DNA of 64,000 nucleotides from DAHUXD01 sp963736455 (GTDB lineage: Bacteria; Acidobacteriota; Thermoanaerobaculia; UBA5066; Gp7-AA6): positions 2,728,001 to 2,792,000 of the forward strand of contig CAVTON010000001.1 of the NCBI GenBank assembly GCA_963736455.1. The letters are read 5' to 3'. Both the position numbers and the translations under genes were made by a program. Each line of letters begins with the position of its first letter. Position 1 is the first letter of the stretch. This document shows positions 51,263 through 60,168 of this stretch, in pieces. The notes below the pieces were generated by a model that saw only the letters and a list, made by a program, of their open reading frames with translations, was not told where the DNA came from and made no database searches.

Positions 51263-52810
51263 CTAGTGCAGCGGCACGGCCACCGGACCGCCGCGGCGTC
51301 GCTTGAAGAGGAGCAGCAGCGGGATGCAGGCGAGGAAGAAGATCCCGACGACGCGGAAGGCGTCCATGTAGGTCAGCAGAAAGGTCTGGCGCACGACCGT
51401 TCCCTCGATGGCGCCGATCGCCTGCTGCCGGGCCTGGGCGAGCGTCGACCCCTTCGCCATGAGGCCCCGCGTGATGGCGGCGAGGCGCTCGCGCAGCGAG
51501 GGATCGTATTCGGAGACGTAGCTCAGGAGGTGATTGCGATGGACCCACGACCGCTTCGTGATGAACGTCGTCATCAGGGCGACGCCGAAGGAGCCTCCGA
51601 GCTGCCGGGACATGTTCGTGAGGCCCGAGCCCTGGGCGATCGCGGGGCCGCGAAGCCCCGACAGCGCCAGCGTCGTCAGCGGCACGAAGAGCAGCCCGAG
51701 ACCGACGCCTCGAAAGATGAGCGGCCAGAAGAAATCACCCCGCCCGGAGTCGAGCGTGGACCTCGAGAGCATCGACGTGAACAGGAAGAAGGACAGAAAG
51801 CCCATCGCGTTCATCCACTGGGCCGGGACTCCCTTCTGAAGCAGCTTTCCCACGGTCGGCATCATCACGGCGGTCGCGAGGCTTCCCGGCAGAAGGATGA
51901 GGCCGGTCTGCATGGCGGTGAAGCCGAGCAGGTTCTGGGCGAAGACCGGGAAGATGAAGACCGAGGAGTAGAGGCCGAAGCCCAGGATGAAGGTGAAGAG
52001 CGTCCCGACGGCCAGTGATCGATCCTTCAAGACGCGGAGGTCCACGATCGGATGCTCGGCCGTCAGCTCTCGGACGATGAAGGCGATGATGCCGGCGATC
52101 GCGAGGAACGTGAGCACGACGATGTAGGTGGCGGAGAACCAGTCGTCGCGCTCGCCGCGCTCGAGGACGATCTGGAGCGAGCCGATGCCGAGCACGAGGA
52201 AAGCGATCCCGGCCCAATCCACGCCGCCGACGGCCCGCTTCTCCTTCGGGTCGCGAATGAACGACAGCGTCAGCAGCGTCGCGACGAGTCCGATCGGCAG
52301 GTTGACGTAGAAGATCCACGGCCAGGAGTAGTTGTCCGTGATCCATCCGCCGAGCGTCGGGCCGATCGTCGGTCCGACGACGACGCCGAGCCCGAAGAGG
52401 CCGTTGGCGAGCCCCAGCTCTTCCGGCGGGAACGTCTCGACGAGGATCGCCTGGGAGGTCGCGAGCAGCGCTCCGCCGCCGGCGCCCTGGATGAAGCGAA
52501 AGGTCACGAGCTCCCAGATGTTGGTGGCGTGTCCGCAGAAGAAGGACGCCACGGTGAACAGGATGATCGAACCGGCGAAGTAATTTCGGCGGCCGAAGGC
52601 CGAGGACAGCCAGCCGGCCATCGGCACGACGATGACGTTCGCCACGACGTAGGCCGTGACGACCCACGCGACCTCGTCGAGCGTCGCGCCGAGGTTGCCC
52701 ATCATCTGAGGGAGCGCCACGTTCACGATCGACGTGTCGACGAGCTCGATCACGGAGGCCAGGATCACCGTGACGGTGATGATCCACTTGCGGGCGCCGG
52801 CTTCCGACAT
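51263..52810 (-). CDS. DHA2-family (EmrB/QacA-like) multidrug MFS transporter
   Basis: A 515-aa inner-membrane antiporter with about 14 transmembrane helices. Motifs include the DHA2 first-helix region IELVDTSIVNVALPQMMGNL, motif A-like GWLSSAFGRRNYF, and motif C GLGVVVGPTIGPTLGGWI. It pumps drugs or other hydrophobic compounds with proton exchange. It is third in an operon tolC-hlyD-mfs (13 bp from the adaptor stop), which would give a tripartite EmrAB-TolC-type pump. Confidence 0.93.
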   Translation of the reverse strand: MSEAGARKWIITVTVILASVIELVDTSIVNVALPQMMGNLGATLDEVAWVVTAYVVANVIVVPMAGWLSSAFGRRNYFAGSIILFTVASFFCGHATNIWELVTFRFIQGAGGGALLATSQAILVETFPPEELGLANGLFGLGVVVGPTIGPTLGGWITDNYSWPWIFYVNLPIGLVATLLTLSFIRDPKEKRAVGGVDWAGIAFLVLGIGSLQIVLERGERDDWFSATYIVVLTFLAIAGIIAFIVRELTAEHPIVDLRVLKDRSLAVGTLFTFILGFGLYSSVFIFPVFAQNLLGFTAMQTGLILLPGSLATAVMMPTVGKLLQKGVPAQWMNAMGFLSFFLFTSMLSRSTLDSGRGDFFWPLIFRGVGLGLLFVPLTTLALSGLRGPAIAQGSGLTNMSRQLGGSFGVALMTTFITKRSWVHRNHLLSYVSEYDPSLRERLAAITRGLMAKGSTLAQARQQAIGAIEGTVVRQTFLLTYMDAFRVVGIFFLACIPLLLLFKRRRGGPVAVPLH

Positions 52811-52823
52811 CCGGGTTCTCCGT

Positions 52824-53867
52824 TCAGCCGCGGACGTCGACGATCGCGGTCACGCTCATCCCGGCGCGCAGCGGATGAGCCGGATCCTCCGGCTCGTCGA
52901 AAACGATCTTGACCGGCACACGCTGGACCACCTTGGTGAAGTTGCCGGTCGCATTGTCCGGCGGAAGGAGCGAGAACTTCGCCCCGGTCGCGGCGGCGAA
53001 CGATTGGACCCGGGCCGCGAAGGGATGCTTCGGGTAGGCGTCCACCTCGATCTCGACCTTCTGTCCCACACGCATCTTCTTCAGCTGGGTCTCCTTGAAA
53101 TTCGCCACCACCCAGGGCTGAGCGTCCGACACGATCGCGAGCAGCGGCTGGCCCGCCTGGACGTACTGGCCCACCTCGACGTTCTTGCGGGAGACCACCC
53201 CGTTGGCGGGGGCCGTGACGGTCACGTAGGACTCCTGGAGGCGGGCGAGGTCGAGGTCCGCTTGCTTCTGCTGCACCTTGGCCGCGGCGGCCGAGACCTG
53301 GCCGACCTCGGCCTGGACCTGCGCGACGGCGGCGTCGGCGGCCGCCCTGGCGGCGTCGTACTGCTGCTGCGAGACCTCTTCCTTCTGCCGCAGCGCGGCA
53401 TAGCGCGACAGGTCGGCGGCCGTCTTCGCGCGCGTCGTTTCGGCGGCCTGGACATTGGACTTCGCGACGGCCACCGCGGCCCGCGCATTCTGGAGCTCGG
53501 CCTGGGCGGTCGCGACCCGGGACGAGTAGTCGCGGTCGTCGATGGTCAGCAGAACGTCTCCGACGGAGACCTTCTGGTTGTCGTTCACGCGAACCTCTCG
53601 CACGTAGCCCGAGACCTTCGGCAGAACCGGGTCGATGTGGGCCTCGATCTGGGCGTCGTCGGTCTCCGCGTGGCTCTCGTAGAAGCGGATCGTGCGCCAG
53701 CCGTAGATGCCGCCCGCGATGAGCGCGGCCGCGAGGATGCCGAGCAGCACGATGCGGCGCCGGCCTCCCTTCGTCGCCTCGCCGGGAGCGCGCTGCGCTT
53801 CCGCGGGCTGCGCCTCCGCGGGTTTCGGCCCGACCTCCCTCGCGGCGGCCGTCTTCGCGTGGTCCAT
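52824..53867 (-). CDS. HlyD/EmrA-type membrane fusion protein
   Basis: A 347-aa periplasmic adaptor. The cytoplasmic N terminus is Ala/Pro-rich and the transmembrane anchor is RRRIVLLGILAAALIAGGIY. The biotinyl-lipoyl domain halves flank an alpha-helical hairpin (VDPVLPKVSGYV-like start PVLPKVSGYVREVRVNDNQK; end TVTAPANGVVSRKNVEVGQY). A beta-barrel domain closes the protein. AAGGAGAG lies 6 nt upstream of the ATG at 53867. It bridges the MFS pump and the outer-membrane channel. Confidence 0.93.
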   Translation of the reverse strand: MDHAKTAAAREVGPKPAEAQPAEAQRAPGEATKGGRRRIVLLGILAAALIAGGIYGWRTIRFYESHAETDDAQIEAHIDPVLPKVSGYVREVRVNDNQKVSVGDVLLTIDDRDYSSRVATAQAELQNARAAVAVAKSNVQAAETTRAKTAADLSRYAALRQKEEVSQQQYDAARAAADAAVAQVQAEVGQVSAAAAKVQQKQADLDLARLQESYVTVTAPANGVVSRKNVEVGQYVQAGQPLLAIVSDAQPWVVANFKETQLKKMRVGQKVEIEVDAYPKHPFAARVQSFAAATGAKFSLLPPDNATGNFTKVVQRVPVKIVFDEPEDPAHPLRAGMSVTAIVDVRG

Positions 53868-53893
53868 GGGTTTCTCTCCTTCTTCCTTCTTCT

Positions 53894-55489
53894 TCACGAC
53901 TTGCCGCCCGGGATGAGGTCTCGAATCTGGCCCGTGGCGCGCCAGAGCTCGTAGCGGGCGCGCTCCTGGTCGGCCGCCGCCGCGATGCGATCGGCTTGCG
54001 CGGTGACGAGGGAGGCCTGAGCGTTGTCGACTTCGATCGACGAAGTCACACCGTTCTCGAAACGGTCGCGCGAGAGGTCGAGCTCTTCCTCCGCCAGCCG
54101 GAGGTTGTCGATGGCGACGCGCGATCTTTCTCTCGCGCTTTCGTAGTCGAGGATGGCCCGCCTGACCTCTTCCTCGACCTCTCGCTCCGTCTCGGTCTTC
54201 TCGAGGTCGAGCTCGCGGCGCCGGCTCTGGGCCTCCGCGACGCGAGCCGCGATCCGGCCCCCGGTATAGATGGGGACCGAGACGAGGCCGACGACCTGGC
54301 GCGACCAGAAGAGGTCGGCGGCGCGGTTGCCGCTGTAGGCGCCCTGGAGCTGAGCAGAGAACGTGGGGAGGCGCTCGGCCTTCTCGGCGGCGATCGTGAG
54401 GTCCTCCGCGACGGCTCGCGCGGCGACGGACTGGAGCTCGGGGCGATCCTGCCGCGCGCGGGCGAGCGCCTGGGCGACCGCGGGAGCGGGTTCGTCGCTC
54501 TCGCGGAGGCGGTCGGCGAGCTTCAGTGGGGTCGCCTGATCCGCGCCGATCGCATGGAGGAGAGCCAGGCGCGCCGCGTTGCTCTGGTTTTCGGCGACGA
54601 GAAGCGACTGCTGCTGGCGCGCCAGGGCGACCTCCGCGCGCGTCGAGTCCACCTTCGTGGCGACGCCGGCGCGCCTCTGGTCCTCGGCGAGATCGCGCAG
54701 CTTCGTGAAGAGCTCGACGTTGGCTCGGGCGGTTTCGACGCTCGCCTCCGCCCGCTGCAGGCTGACGTAGAGCGTGGCGACGGCCGCGGCGACGTCGTTC
54801 TCCGTCCGCCGCGCTTCGACCTCGGAAACGGCGACGCCCTGCCGCGCCGCGTCGTAGCGCTTCCTGGCGGCGATGTCCACGATCTGCAACGCCGCGGAGA
54901 CCTGGAAGTCGAGCACGTTGAACGGCCCGACGACCGGGCTGGTGCCGGGCGGCGTCGGAAATCCGTACGTCGCGAAGTTGATCGACTCGTTCCCGCCCTG
55001 GATCCCTCCGGCGACCTGCGGCAGGAGGGCCGAGCGCGCTTGCAGGGACTGGGCGGAGGTCGTGACCACGCGCTCGCTCGCGATGCGCGCGGCCGTGCCG
55101 TCGGAAAGGGCACGGCCCACGGCATCCGAGAGCGAAAGCGTCAGCTCCTGGCCGCGGGCCGCCTTCGCGGACCAGAGCGCCGCGGCGAGCAGCAGGACCG
55201 CGCCTCGCCGGCGCGAGTCCCTTCGATCCTGCTCGGCGCGGCACCAATCCTTGAGATACGCGGGACAATTGACGATCCGGGCGCGCCGGCCGGATCCCTG
55301 GGTGAGCAGCTCGACGCAATCGCGGTCCGCTCGGGTCAGCTCCGCCAGGTCGAGCGTCACCGATCGCCGTGCCCGGGCGCATTCGTCGAGGAGATCCCGA
55401 ACCGTCGGGAGGGCCTCGGCGGTCAGCGCGCCGCAGAGGCGGTAGGCGATTTCGGTCGGCGTCGAGAGGGTCGTTTCGATCTTGAGCAT
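53894..55489 (-). CDS. TolC-type outer-membrane channel with N-terminal STAS-like domain
   Basis: A 531-aa protein. Residues 1-~88 (MLKIETTLSTPTEIAYRLCG, then SVTLDLAELTRADRDCVELL) have the pattern of a STAS/anti-sigma-antagonist-like domain. Residues ~96-115 (RRGAVLLLAAALWSAKAARG) look like a Sec signal peptide, now internal. Residues ~116-531 are a TolC outer-membrane efflux protein with two coiled-coil repeats (LSLSDAVGRALSDGTAARIA, GLVSVPIYTGGRIAARVAEA). I find no in-frame ATG, GTG or TTG between the two parts. A frameshift or sequence error separating two genes is the alternative. The ATG at 55489 has a GGGAGAAGAAGG leader and a sigma-54-like promoter upstream. Confidence 0.85.
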   Translation of the reverse strand: MLKIETTLSTPTEIAYRLCGALTAEALPTVRDLLDECARARRSVTLDLAELTRADRDCVELLTQGSGRRARIVNCPAYLKDWCRAEQDRRDSRRRGAVLLLAAALWSAKAARGQELTLSLSDAVGRALSDGTAARIASERVVTTSAQSLQARSALLPQVAGGIQGGNESINFATYGFPTPPGTSPVVGPFNVLDFQVSAALQIVDIAARKRYDAARQGVAVSEVEARRTENDVAAAVATLYVSLQRAEASVETARANVELFTKLRDLAEDQRRAGVATKVDSTRAEVALARQQQSLLVAENQSNAARLALLHAIGADQATPLKLADRLRESDEPAPAVAQALARARQDRPELQSVAARAVAEDLTIAAEKAERLPTFSAQLQGAYSGNRAADLFWSRQVVGLVSVPIYTGGRIAARVAEAQSRRRELDLEKTETEREVEEEVRRAILDYESARERSRVAIDNLRLAEEELDLSRDRFENGVTSSIEVDNAQASLVTAQADRIAAAADQERARYELWRATGQIRDLIPGGKS

Positions 55490-55512
55490 CCTTCTTCTCC
55501 CGCCAGACTGGC

Positions 55513-55528
55513 TTCAAGAGACGTGCCA
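55513..55528 (-). promoter_or_regulatory. Sigma-54 (-24/-12) promoter of the efflux operon
   Basis: On the minus strand TGGCACG (55522-55528), a 4-bp spacer TCTC and TTGAA (55513-55517). The -24 half is perfect against TGGCACG-N4-TTGCW; the -12 half has A in place of C. The expected start, near 55501, leaves a 12-nt leader containing the Shine-Dalgarno sequence of the TolC gene. The sigma-54 activator gene lies immediately upstream. Confidence 0.72.
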
Positions 55529-55592
55529 GCATCGAAGGCGCTCAAATGACTGCGTGACATCAATTTACGTTTGGCATGTACTTACGAGAATT

Positions 55593-55617
55593 CGTAACGT
55601 TACGGCCAGCCGTAACG
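55593..55617. promoter_or_regulatory. Palindromic upstream activator site for the sigma-54 regulator
   Basis: The perfect palindrome CGTAACGTTACG (55593-55604) overlaps an inverted repeat CGTTACGG-CCAG-CCGTAACG (55598-55617), giving three CGTAACG half-sites. They lie about 65-90 bp upstream of the -24 element, the usual distance for enhancer-binding-protein sites. Confidence 0.65.
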
Positions 55618-55621
55618 AGAG

Positions 55622-57241
55622 TCACCCTCGCAGACGGCTGTCGCGGGGGCTACGGAACCGGTGCTTGTCGATCTTGAGCTTCTGGATCTTCGATTCGAGC
55701 GTGGTCGACGGCAGGTCCAGGAGCGCCGCCGCACCGTGCCGGCCGGCGACTCGGCCGCGCGTCTTGCGCAGGGCGTCCTCGATCGCCTGACGCTCCTGGT
55801 CGCGGAGCGTCGTGGGCCGCCGATCGGCCGGCGACGCTGCCGGCGCCTCGAGAGCCGACACGTCGAGGACCAGGCGGTCCCCTTCGGAGAGGATGGCCGC
55901 GCGCTCGATCAGGTTCTCGAGCTCCCGCACGTTGCCGGGCCAGTCATAGCGCACCAGGACGTCCATCGTGCGGCGGTCCACGCGCCGGAACTTCTTTCCG
56001 AGGGCCGCGCCGTGGCGGGCCGCGAAGTATTCGACGAGAATCGGGATGTCTTCGCGCCTCTGCCGCAGCGGCGGGACGGAGATCGGAAACACGTTCAGGC
56101 GGTAGAAGAGGTCGCCGCGGAAGCGGCCCTCCGCGGCCTCGCGCTCGAGGTCGCGGTTGGTGGCCGCGATCAGCCGCGCATCGGTGCGGAGCGTCTCCGT
56201 GCCGCCGACGCGCTCGTACGTTCCCTCCTGCAGGACGCGGAGCAGCGCGGCCTGGACCTCCGCGGGGAGATCGCCGACCTCGTCGAGAAAGAGCGTCCCT
56301 CCCCGCGCGAGCTCGAACCGGCCGGCCCGGCGCTGGATCGCCCCCGTGAATGCGCCCTTCTCGTGGCCGAAGAGCTCCGACGCGACGAGGCCCGGCGGCA
56401 GCGCCGCGCAGTTCAGGCTGATGATGGAGCGCCGTCCTCGGGGCGAGCGCTTGTGGATGGCCGCCGCGACGAGCTCCTTGCCGGTGCCGGTCTCGCCCTG
56501 GATGAGGACCGTGGAATCGGTGCCCGCAACCTTTCCGATCTGTGCGAGCACGCGCTTCAACGCCGGCGAGGAGCCGACGATGTCGCCGTAGGTCTCGCGG
56601 GTGTCGAGCTCGCTGCGGAGAAGCAGGTTTTCCTCCTCGAGGAGGGTCTTCAGCCGGTCGATCTCCTCGTAGGCGAGCGAATTGGCGACCGCTGCGGCCA
56701 CGGGACGCGAGACCTCCTCGAGAAGCGAGACTTCGGGATCGGAGAATCGTCCCTGCTCGCGCGCGTAGGCGATCGTTCCGATGATCGCGCCGCCGCGTTC
56801 GAGCGGACATCGCACGAGGGATTGGATTCCGTAGTTGGCGAGACGCGCGTCCTCGGGAAACCGGGCGTCTTTTGGAATGTCCGAATAGACGAGGGTCCTG
56901 CGGGTCCGCTGCATGTGCTCGACCGCGGAGCCCTCGAGCGGGAGCTCGTCGTCGAGGAAGCTCGGGTCTCCGTGCATGAACTCGATGACGCGGCCAAACG
57001 CCGCCCTCGCCGATTCGCCCTCGACGCGCGGCACCCGGGCCGCCGAGATCGCGTGCCGGCGGAGCCGCCGACCCTCGACGGTGATGACGGCGATCGCGTC
57101 GACCGGGACGTGAGGCTCCAGGCAAAGGCGCGTCGACTCGAGAACCGCCGCGAGCTCGAGGCGTTCGTTGACCGACTCGGCGATGCGCAGGAGCAGCCGG
57201 TACCGTTCTTCCGGGGACGGCGGCAAAGCGGGAGCGGTCAC
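55622..57241 (-). CDS. Sigma-54-dependent transcriptional activator (GAF-AAA-HTH)
   Basis: A 539-aa enhancer-binding protein. There is an N-terminal GAF-like sensor (residues ~15-190; LVRCPLERGGAIIGTIAYAR) and a linker coiled coil. The AAA+ domain has Walker A GETGTGKE (249-256), the sigma-54 contact loop GAFTGA (296-301), Walker B GGTLFLDEVGDL and DWPGNVRELENLIERA. A Fis-type HTH closes the protein. The GAF-AAA layout resembles FhlA/NorR-like activators; no cofactor is evident. I chose GTG 57241, because frames to ATG 57349 or 57358 would overlap the divergent dehydrogenase start and its Shine-Dalgarno sequence. The activator most likely controls the adjacent tolC-hlyD-mfs operon. Confidence 0.88.
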   Translation of the reverse strand: MTAPALPPSPEERYRLLLRIAESVNERLELAAVLESTRLCLEPHVPVDAIAVITVEGRRLRRHAISAARVPRVEGESARAAFGRVIEFMHGDPSFLDDELPLEGSAVEHMQRTRRTLVYSDIPKDARFPEDARLANYGIQSLVRCPLERGGAIIGTIAYAREQGRFSDPEVSLLEEVSRPVAAAVANSLAYEEIDRLKTLLEEENLLLRSELDTRETYGDIVGSSPALKRVLAQIGKVAGTDSTVLIQGETGTGKELVAAAIHKRSPRGRRSIISLNCAALPPGLVASELFGHEKGAFTGAIQRRAGRFELARGGTLFLDEVGDLPAEVQAALLRVLQEGTYERVGGTETLRTDARLIAATNRDLEREAAEGRFRGDLFYRLNVFPISVPPLRQRREDIPILVEYFAARHGAALGKKFRRVDRRTMDVLVRYDWPGNVRELENLIERAAILSEGDRLVLDVSALEAPAASPADRRPTTLRDQERQAIEDALRKTRGRVAGRHGAAALLDLPSTTLESKIQKLKIDKHRFRSPRDSRLRG

Positions 57242-57347
57242 GGCCGGGGCGATCTTATGCGATCGGACCTGAATCCCCGTCGCGCCGCGCCGGCTAATTC
57301 GAGCGCCGGCCGATCTCGGTTCTCCGGCGGGAAGGAAGGGGTGAATC

Positions 57348-58370
57348 ATGGCCACCATGCGGGTCTTTCAGGTGTCGCGAGCGGGCGGTCCGCTCGAGCG
57401 GGTCGAGCGGGAGATTCCCACGCCCGGCGCCGGAGCCGTCCGGGTGCGCGTCGAGGCGTGCGGCATCTGCCACAGCGACGTGATGACGCGCGAGGGTCTC
57501 TTTCCGGGAATTCGATATCCGCGCGTGCCTGGCCACGAGATCGCGGGTGTCGTGGACGAGGTCGGCGAGGGAGTGATTCCGTGGAAGAAGGGCGACCGCG
57601 TCGGCATCGGCTGGCATGGTGGCCACTGCGGGCATTGTGCTCCGTGCCGGCGGGGCGACTTCCTGTTCTGCCGCGAGGGTGCGCCGATTCCGGGCATCTC
57701 GTACGACGGCGGATATGCGGACTTCGTCGTCGTTCCGGCCGTCGCCCTGGCCCGCATTCCGGATGCGCTGTCGTTCGAGGAGGCCGCGCCCCTGATGGAC
57801 GCCGGGGTGACGACGTTCAATGCGCTCCGCAACTCCGGAGCGCGCTCGGGAGAACGGGTCGCCGTGCTCGGGATCGGCGGCCTCGGGCACCTCGGCGTCC
57901 AGTTTGCGGCGAAGATGGGCTTCGAAACCGTGGCGATCGCGCGGGGCCGCGACAAGGAGCCGCTCGCCCGAAAGCTCGGCGCCGGCGCCTACATCGACAG
58001 CCGCGAGCAGGATCCCGGGGCCGAGCTCGCCCGTCTCGGCGGCGCGCGCCTCGTCCTCGCCACCGTGACCGACGGACCGGCGATGACGGCGGTTCTCGGA
58101 GGTCTCGGGGTCGGCGGACAGCTCCTGATCGTCGGCGCGCCGCGCGAGCCGCTCCAGGTCCCGGCCGGCCTGCTCATCTTCGGCAGGCGCTCGGTGGCGG
58201 GTTGGGCCTCGGGCCGATCGATCGATTCCGAGGACACGCTGGCCTTCGCGGTCATGACCGGCGTGCGCTCGATGAACGAAATGTTCCCGCTCGAGAGGGC
58301 CGCGGAAGCGTACGACCGGATGATGAGCGGAGGGGCGCGCTTCCGCGTCGTCCTGAAGATGCGCTCCTGA
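57348..58370 (+). CDS. Zinc-dependent alcohol dehydrogenase (MDR family)
   Basis: A 340-aa medium-chain dehydrogenase. The catalytic zinc ligands are in EACGICHSDVMTREG (Cys) and GHE, and structural zinc cysteines in GHCGHCAPCRRGDFLFC. The Rossmann motif is VLGIGGLGHLGVQFAAK (GxGGxG). This pattern fits the AdhA/propanol-preferring group that oxidises primary alcohols or reduces aldehydes with NAD(P). AAGGAAGGGGTGA precedes the ATG. It is divergent from the sigma-54 activator. Confidence 0.92.
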   Translation: MATMRVFQVSRAGGPLERVEREIPTPGAGAVRVRVEACGICHSDVMTREGLFPGIRYPRVPGHEIAGVVDEVGEGVIPWKKGDRVGIGWHGGHCGHCAPCRRGDFLFCREGAPIPGISYDGGYADFVVVPAVALARIPDALSFEEAAPLMDAGVTTFNALRNSGARSGERVAVLGIGGLGHLGVQFAAKMGFETVAIARGRDKEPLARKLGAGAYIDSREQDPGAELARLGGARLVLATVTDGPAMTAVLGGLGVGGQLLIVGAPREPLQVPAGLLIFGRRSVAGWASGRSIDSEDTLAFAVMTGVRSMNEMFPLERAAEAYDRMMSGGARFRVVLKMRS

Positions 58371-58403
58371 CCACGCGGATGGGGTCGGCCTCGCGCGAGC
58401 TCG

Positions 58404-59009
58404 TCAGTGCTTCTTCGTGAGGATCAGCTCCATCAGCACCTTCTCCTTGCCGTCGGCGCCGGTGTTGTATTGCCGGTGGACGAGGCGGTTGCCGTTGTCC
58501 TCGAGAAAGGAGACGGTGCGCGAGGTGTGCTCCTGCCCGTGGCTGCCGCCGAGCGAGACGCTGTAGAGAACGATCTGCTTTCCGTCGAACGGTTCCCTGC
58601 TCTGGCGGATCGAAAAGCGCGTCGAGCGCGAGTCGTACCAGAACGTCGTGAAGAGCCCGGTCTGCGGGTCGAATCCGCTGATGCCGGTCCCCGTGGTCGT
58701 CTTGCCGTCCTGGTGAAAGGTGAAGTCGGACTCGAGGAACCGGCCGTCCTGGACCATCTTCTGCGTGCATTCGCCGGCGGCCTTGCTGGCCGGTCCGCCG
58801 GACGGCGGGTAGAAGTTTCGCTCGACCGTCCAGTCTCCCTCGAACGTCTTCAGAAAGGCCTGGCCGGCCCCCGGGCCCGACGGAGGCTCGTAGCGGGCCT
58901 GCATGTCCTTCTTGGGAGCTGGAGTCTCCGACTGAGCGCTCGCGAATCCGACGGTCAGCGAAAGAACGGCCGCCGCCATCGCGCACTTCCAGGTTGCGGA
59001 TCGGTTCAT
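58404..59009 (-). CDS. DUF1579-family secreted protein
   Basis: A 201-aa exported protein with a signal peptide (MAAAVLSLTVGFASAQ). It matches DUF1579 (LKTFEGDWTVERNFYPPSGG, VQDGRFLESDFTFHQDG, GTGISGFDPQTGLFTTFWYD), a beta-barrel-like domain common in Acidobacteria and Planctomycetes without known function. GAGGAGG lies about 9 nt before the ATG at 59009. It is convergent with the alcohol dehydrogenase gene (33 bp). Confidence 0.85.
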   Translation of the reverse strand: MNRSATWKCAMAAAVLSLTVGFASAQSETPAPKKDMQARYEPPSGPGAGQAFLKTFEGDWTVERNFYPPSGGPASKAAGECTQKMVQDGRFLESDFTFHQDGKTTTGTGISGFDPQTGLFTTFWYDSRSTRFSIRQSREPFDGKQIVLYSVSLGGSHGQEHTSRTVSFLEDNGNRLVHRQYNTGADGKEKVLMELILTKKH

Positions 59010-59059
59010 GAAAAGAGTCCTCCTCGGCGCGGAAGGATATCCCGCCCGACTCCGGACCG

Positions 59060-59395
59060 TCAGTCGGCGCGCAGGACGTCGAGCGGGCTCGACGCGGTCG
59101 CCCGACGCGCCGCGAAAACCGAGGCGAGCAGGGCGGCCAGCGCGAGGACGAGCACGGCGATTCCGTACGTCGCCGCATCCCTCGGGCCGACGCCGAAGAG
59201 CTGAGAGCGCAGGAGCCGCGCGGCGAGCGAGCGGGCGATCAGGCCGGCGCCGACGACGAGCACGATGCCGAGGGCGATCTGCACGGCGACGAAAGCCGCG
59301 CGGAGCCTCGATCGCGTGCGCAATCCCTCGCGCTTCAAACCGGCGACCGGGGCTGTCCGCAGGACTTCCCCGAGCGGCGCGAGCGAAACCGACCG
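59060..59395 (-). pseudogene. ADOP permease remnant, left arm
   Basis: The minus-strand frame contains the mid-protein ADOP stretch RSRLRAAFVAVQIALGIVLV, VGAGLIARSLAARLL, joined directly to the C-terminal end LFGVGPRDAATYGIAVLVLA, FAARRATASSPLDVLRAD. About 400 residues between them and the whole N-terminal half are missing. Confidence 0.75.
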
Positions 59396-59397
59396 GC

Positions 59398-59892
59398 CTG
59401 TCGTCGGCGCTCCGCGGCGAGGTGCGCGCGCTCGACCCGACGCTGCCGATCGAGAGCATCGAGTCGATGTCGGAAATGGTTTCCGAATCGGTCGCCCAGC
59501 CGCGCTTCCGCACGACACTGCTCGGGCTCTTCGGCGCCGTGGCGCTGTGCCTGGCGATCATCGGCATCTATGGCGTGATGGCCTACAGCGTGGGGCGGAG
59601 GACGCCCGAGGTGGGCATCCGCGTGGCGCTCGGCGCGAGCCGCCGCGACGTCCTTCGTCTCGTCCTCGGCGAAGACCTCGCCCTGACCGGCGTCGGCCTC
59701 GCGGCCGGGGCCGTCGGCGCCGCGCTGCTGACGCGATACCTCGCAACGCTCCTCTTCCACGTCGGCCGCCTCGATTCCGCGACCTACGCCGCCGTCGCCC
59801 TGACGCTGCTCGCGGCCGGCCTCGCGGCGTGCTGGATCCCGGCCCGGCGCGCGATGCGCGTGGATCCGGTAACCGCCCTGAGAGCCGAGTAG
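59398..59892 (+). pseudogene. ADOP permease remnant, right arm (C-terminal FtsX block)
   Basis: The plus-strand frame reads RGEVRALDPTLPIESIESMS, then LGLFGAVALCLAIIGIYGVM, AYSVGRRTPEVGIRVALGAS and PARRAMRVDPVTALRAE-stop. This is the last ~165 residues of an ADOP permease without a start. It meets the left arm back to back at about 59396, so a rearrangement with inversion joined two broken copies. The following 276 bp (59893-60168) show nothing clear. Confidence 0.75.
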
Positions 59893-60168
59893 CCGCGCCG
59901 CGAGTCCCCCGCACGACCTACCGCGGGGCAACCTCGATTTTGCCGATGTCGCGGTGGTCGCCGTCGACCGGCCTTGCCGCACTCGGACCTCGGGACGCCG
60001 CCGCCGGGCGCGGCCTCGTGACGCGGGTCACGCGTCGCATCTTTTTCGCCGGGGTGTGAGCGGTCACAATGGAAGAGCCGGAGTCCCGATTAGACTCGCA
60101 GCACGAAATCTTGCGCCGATTCGGAAAGGTGCCGGGGCGGCGAGCGAACCTTACTCCCTGGAAAAGCA

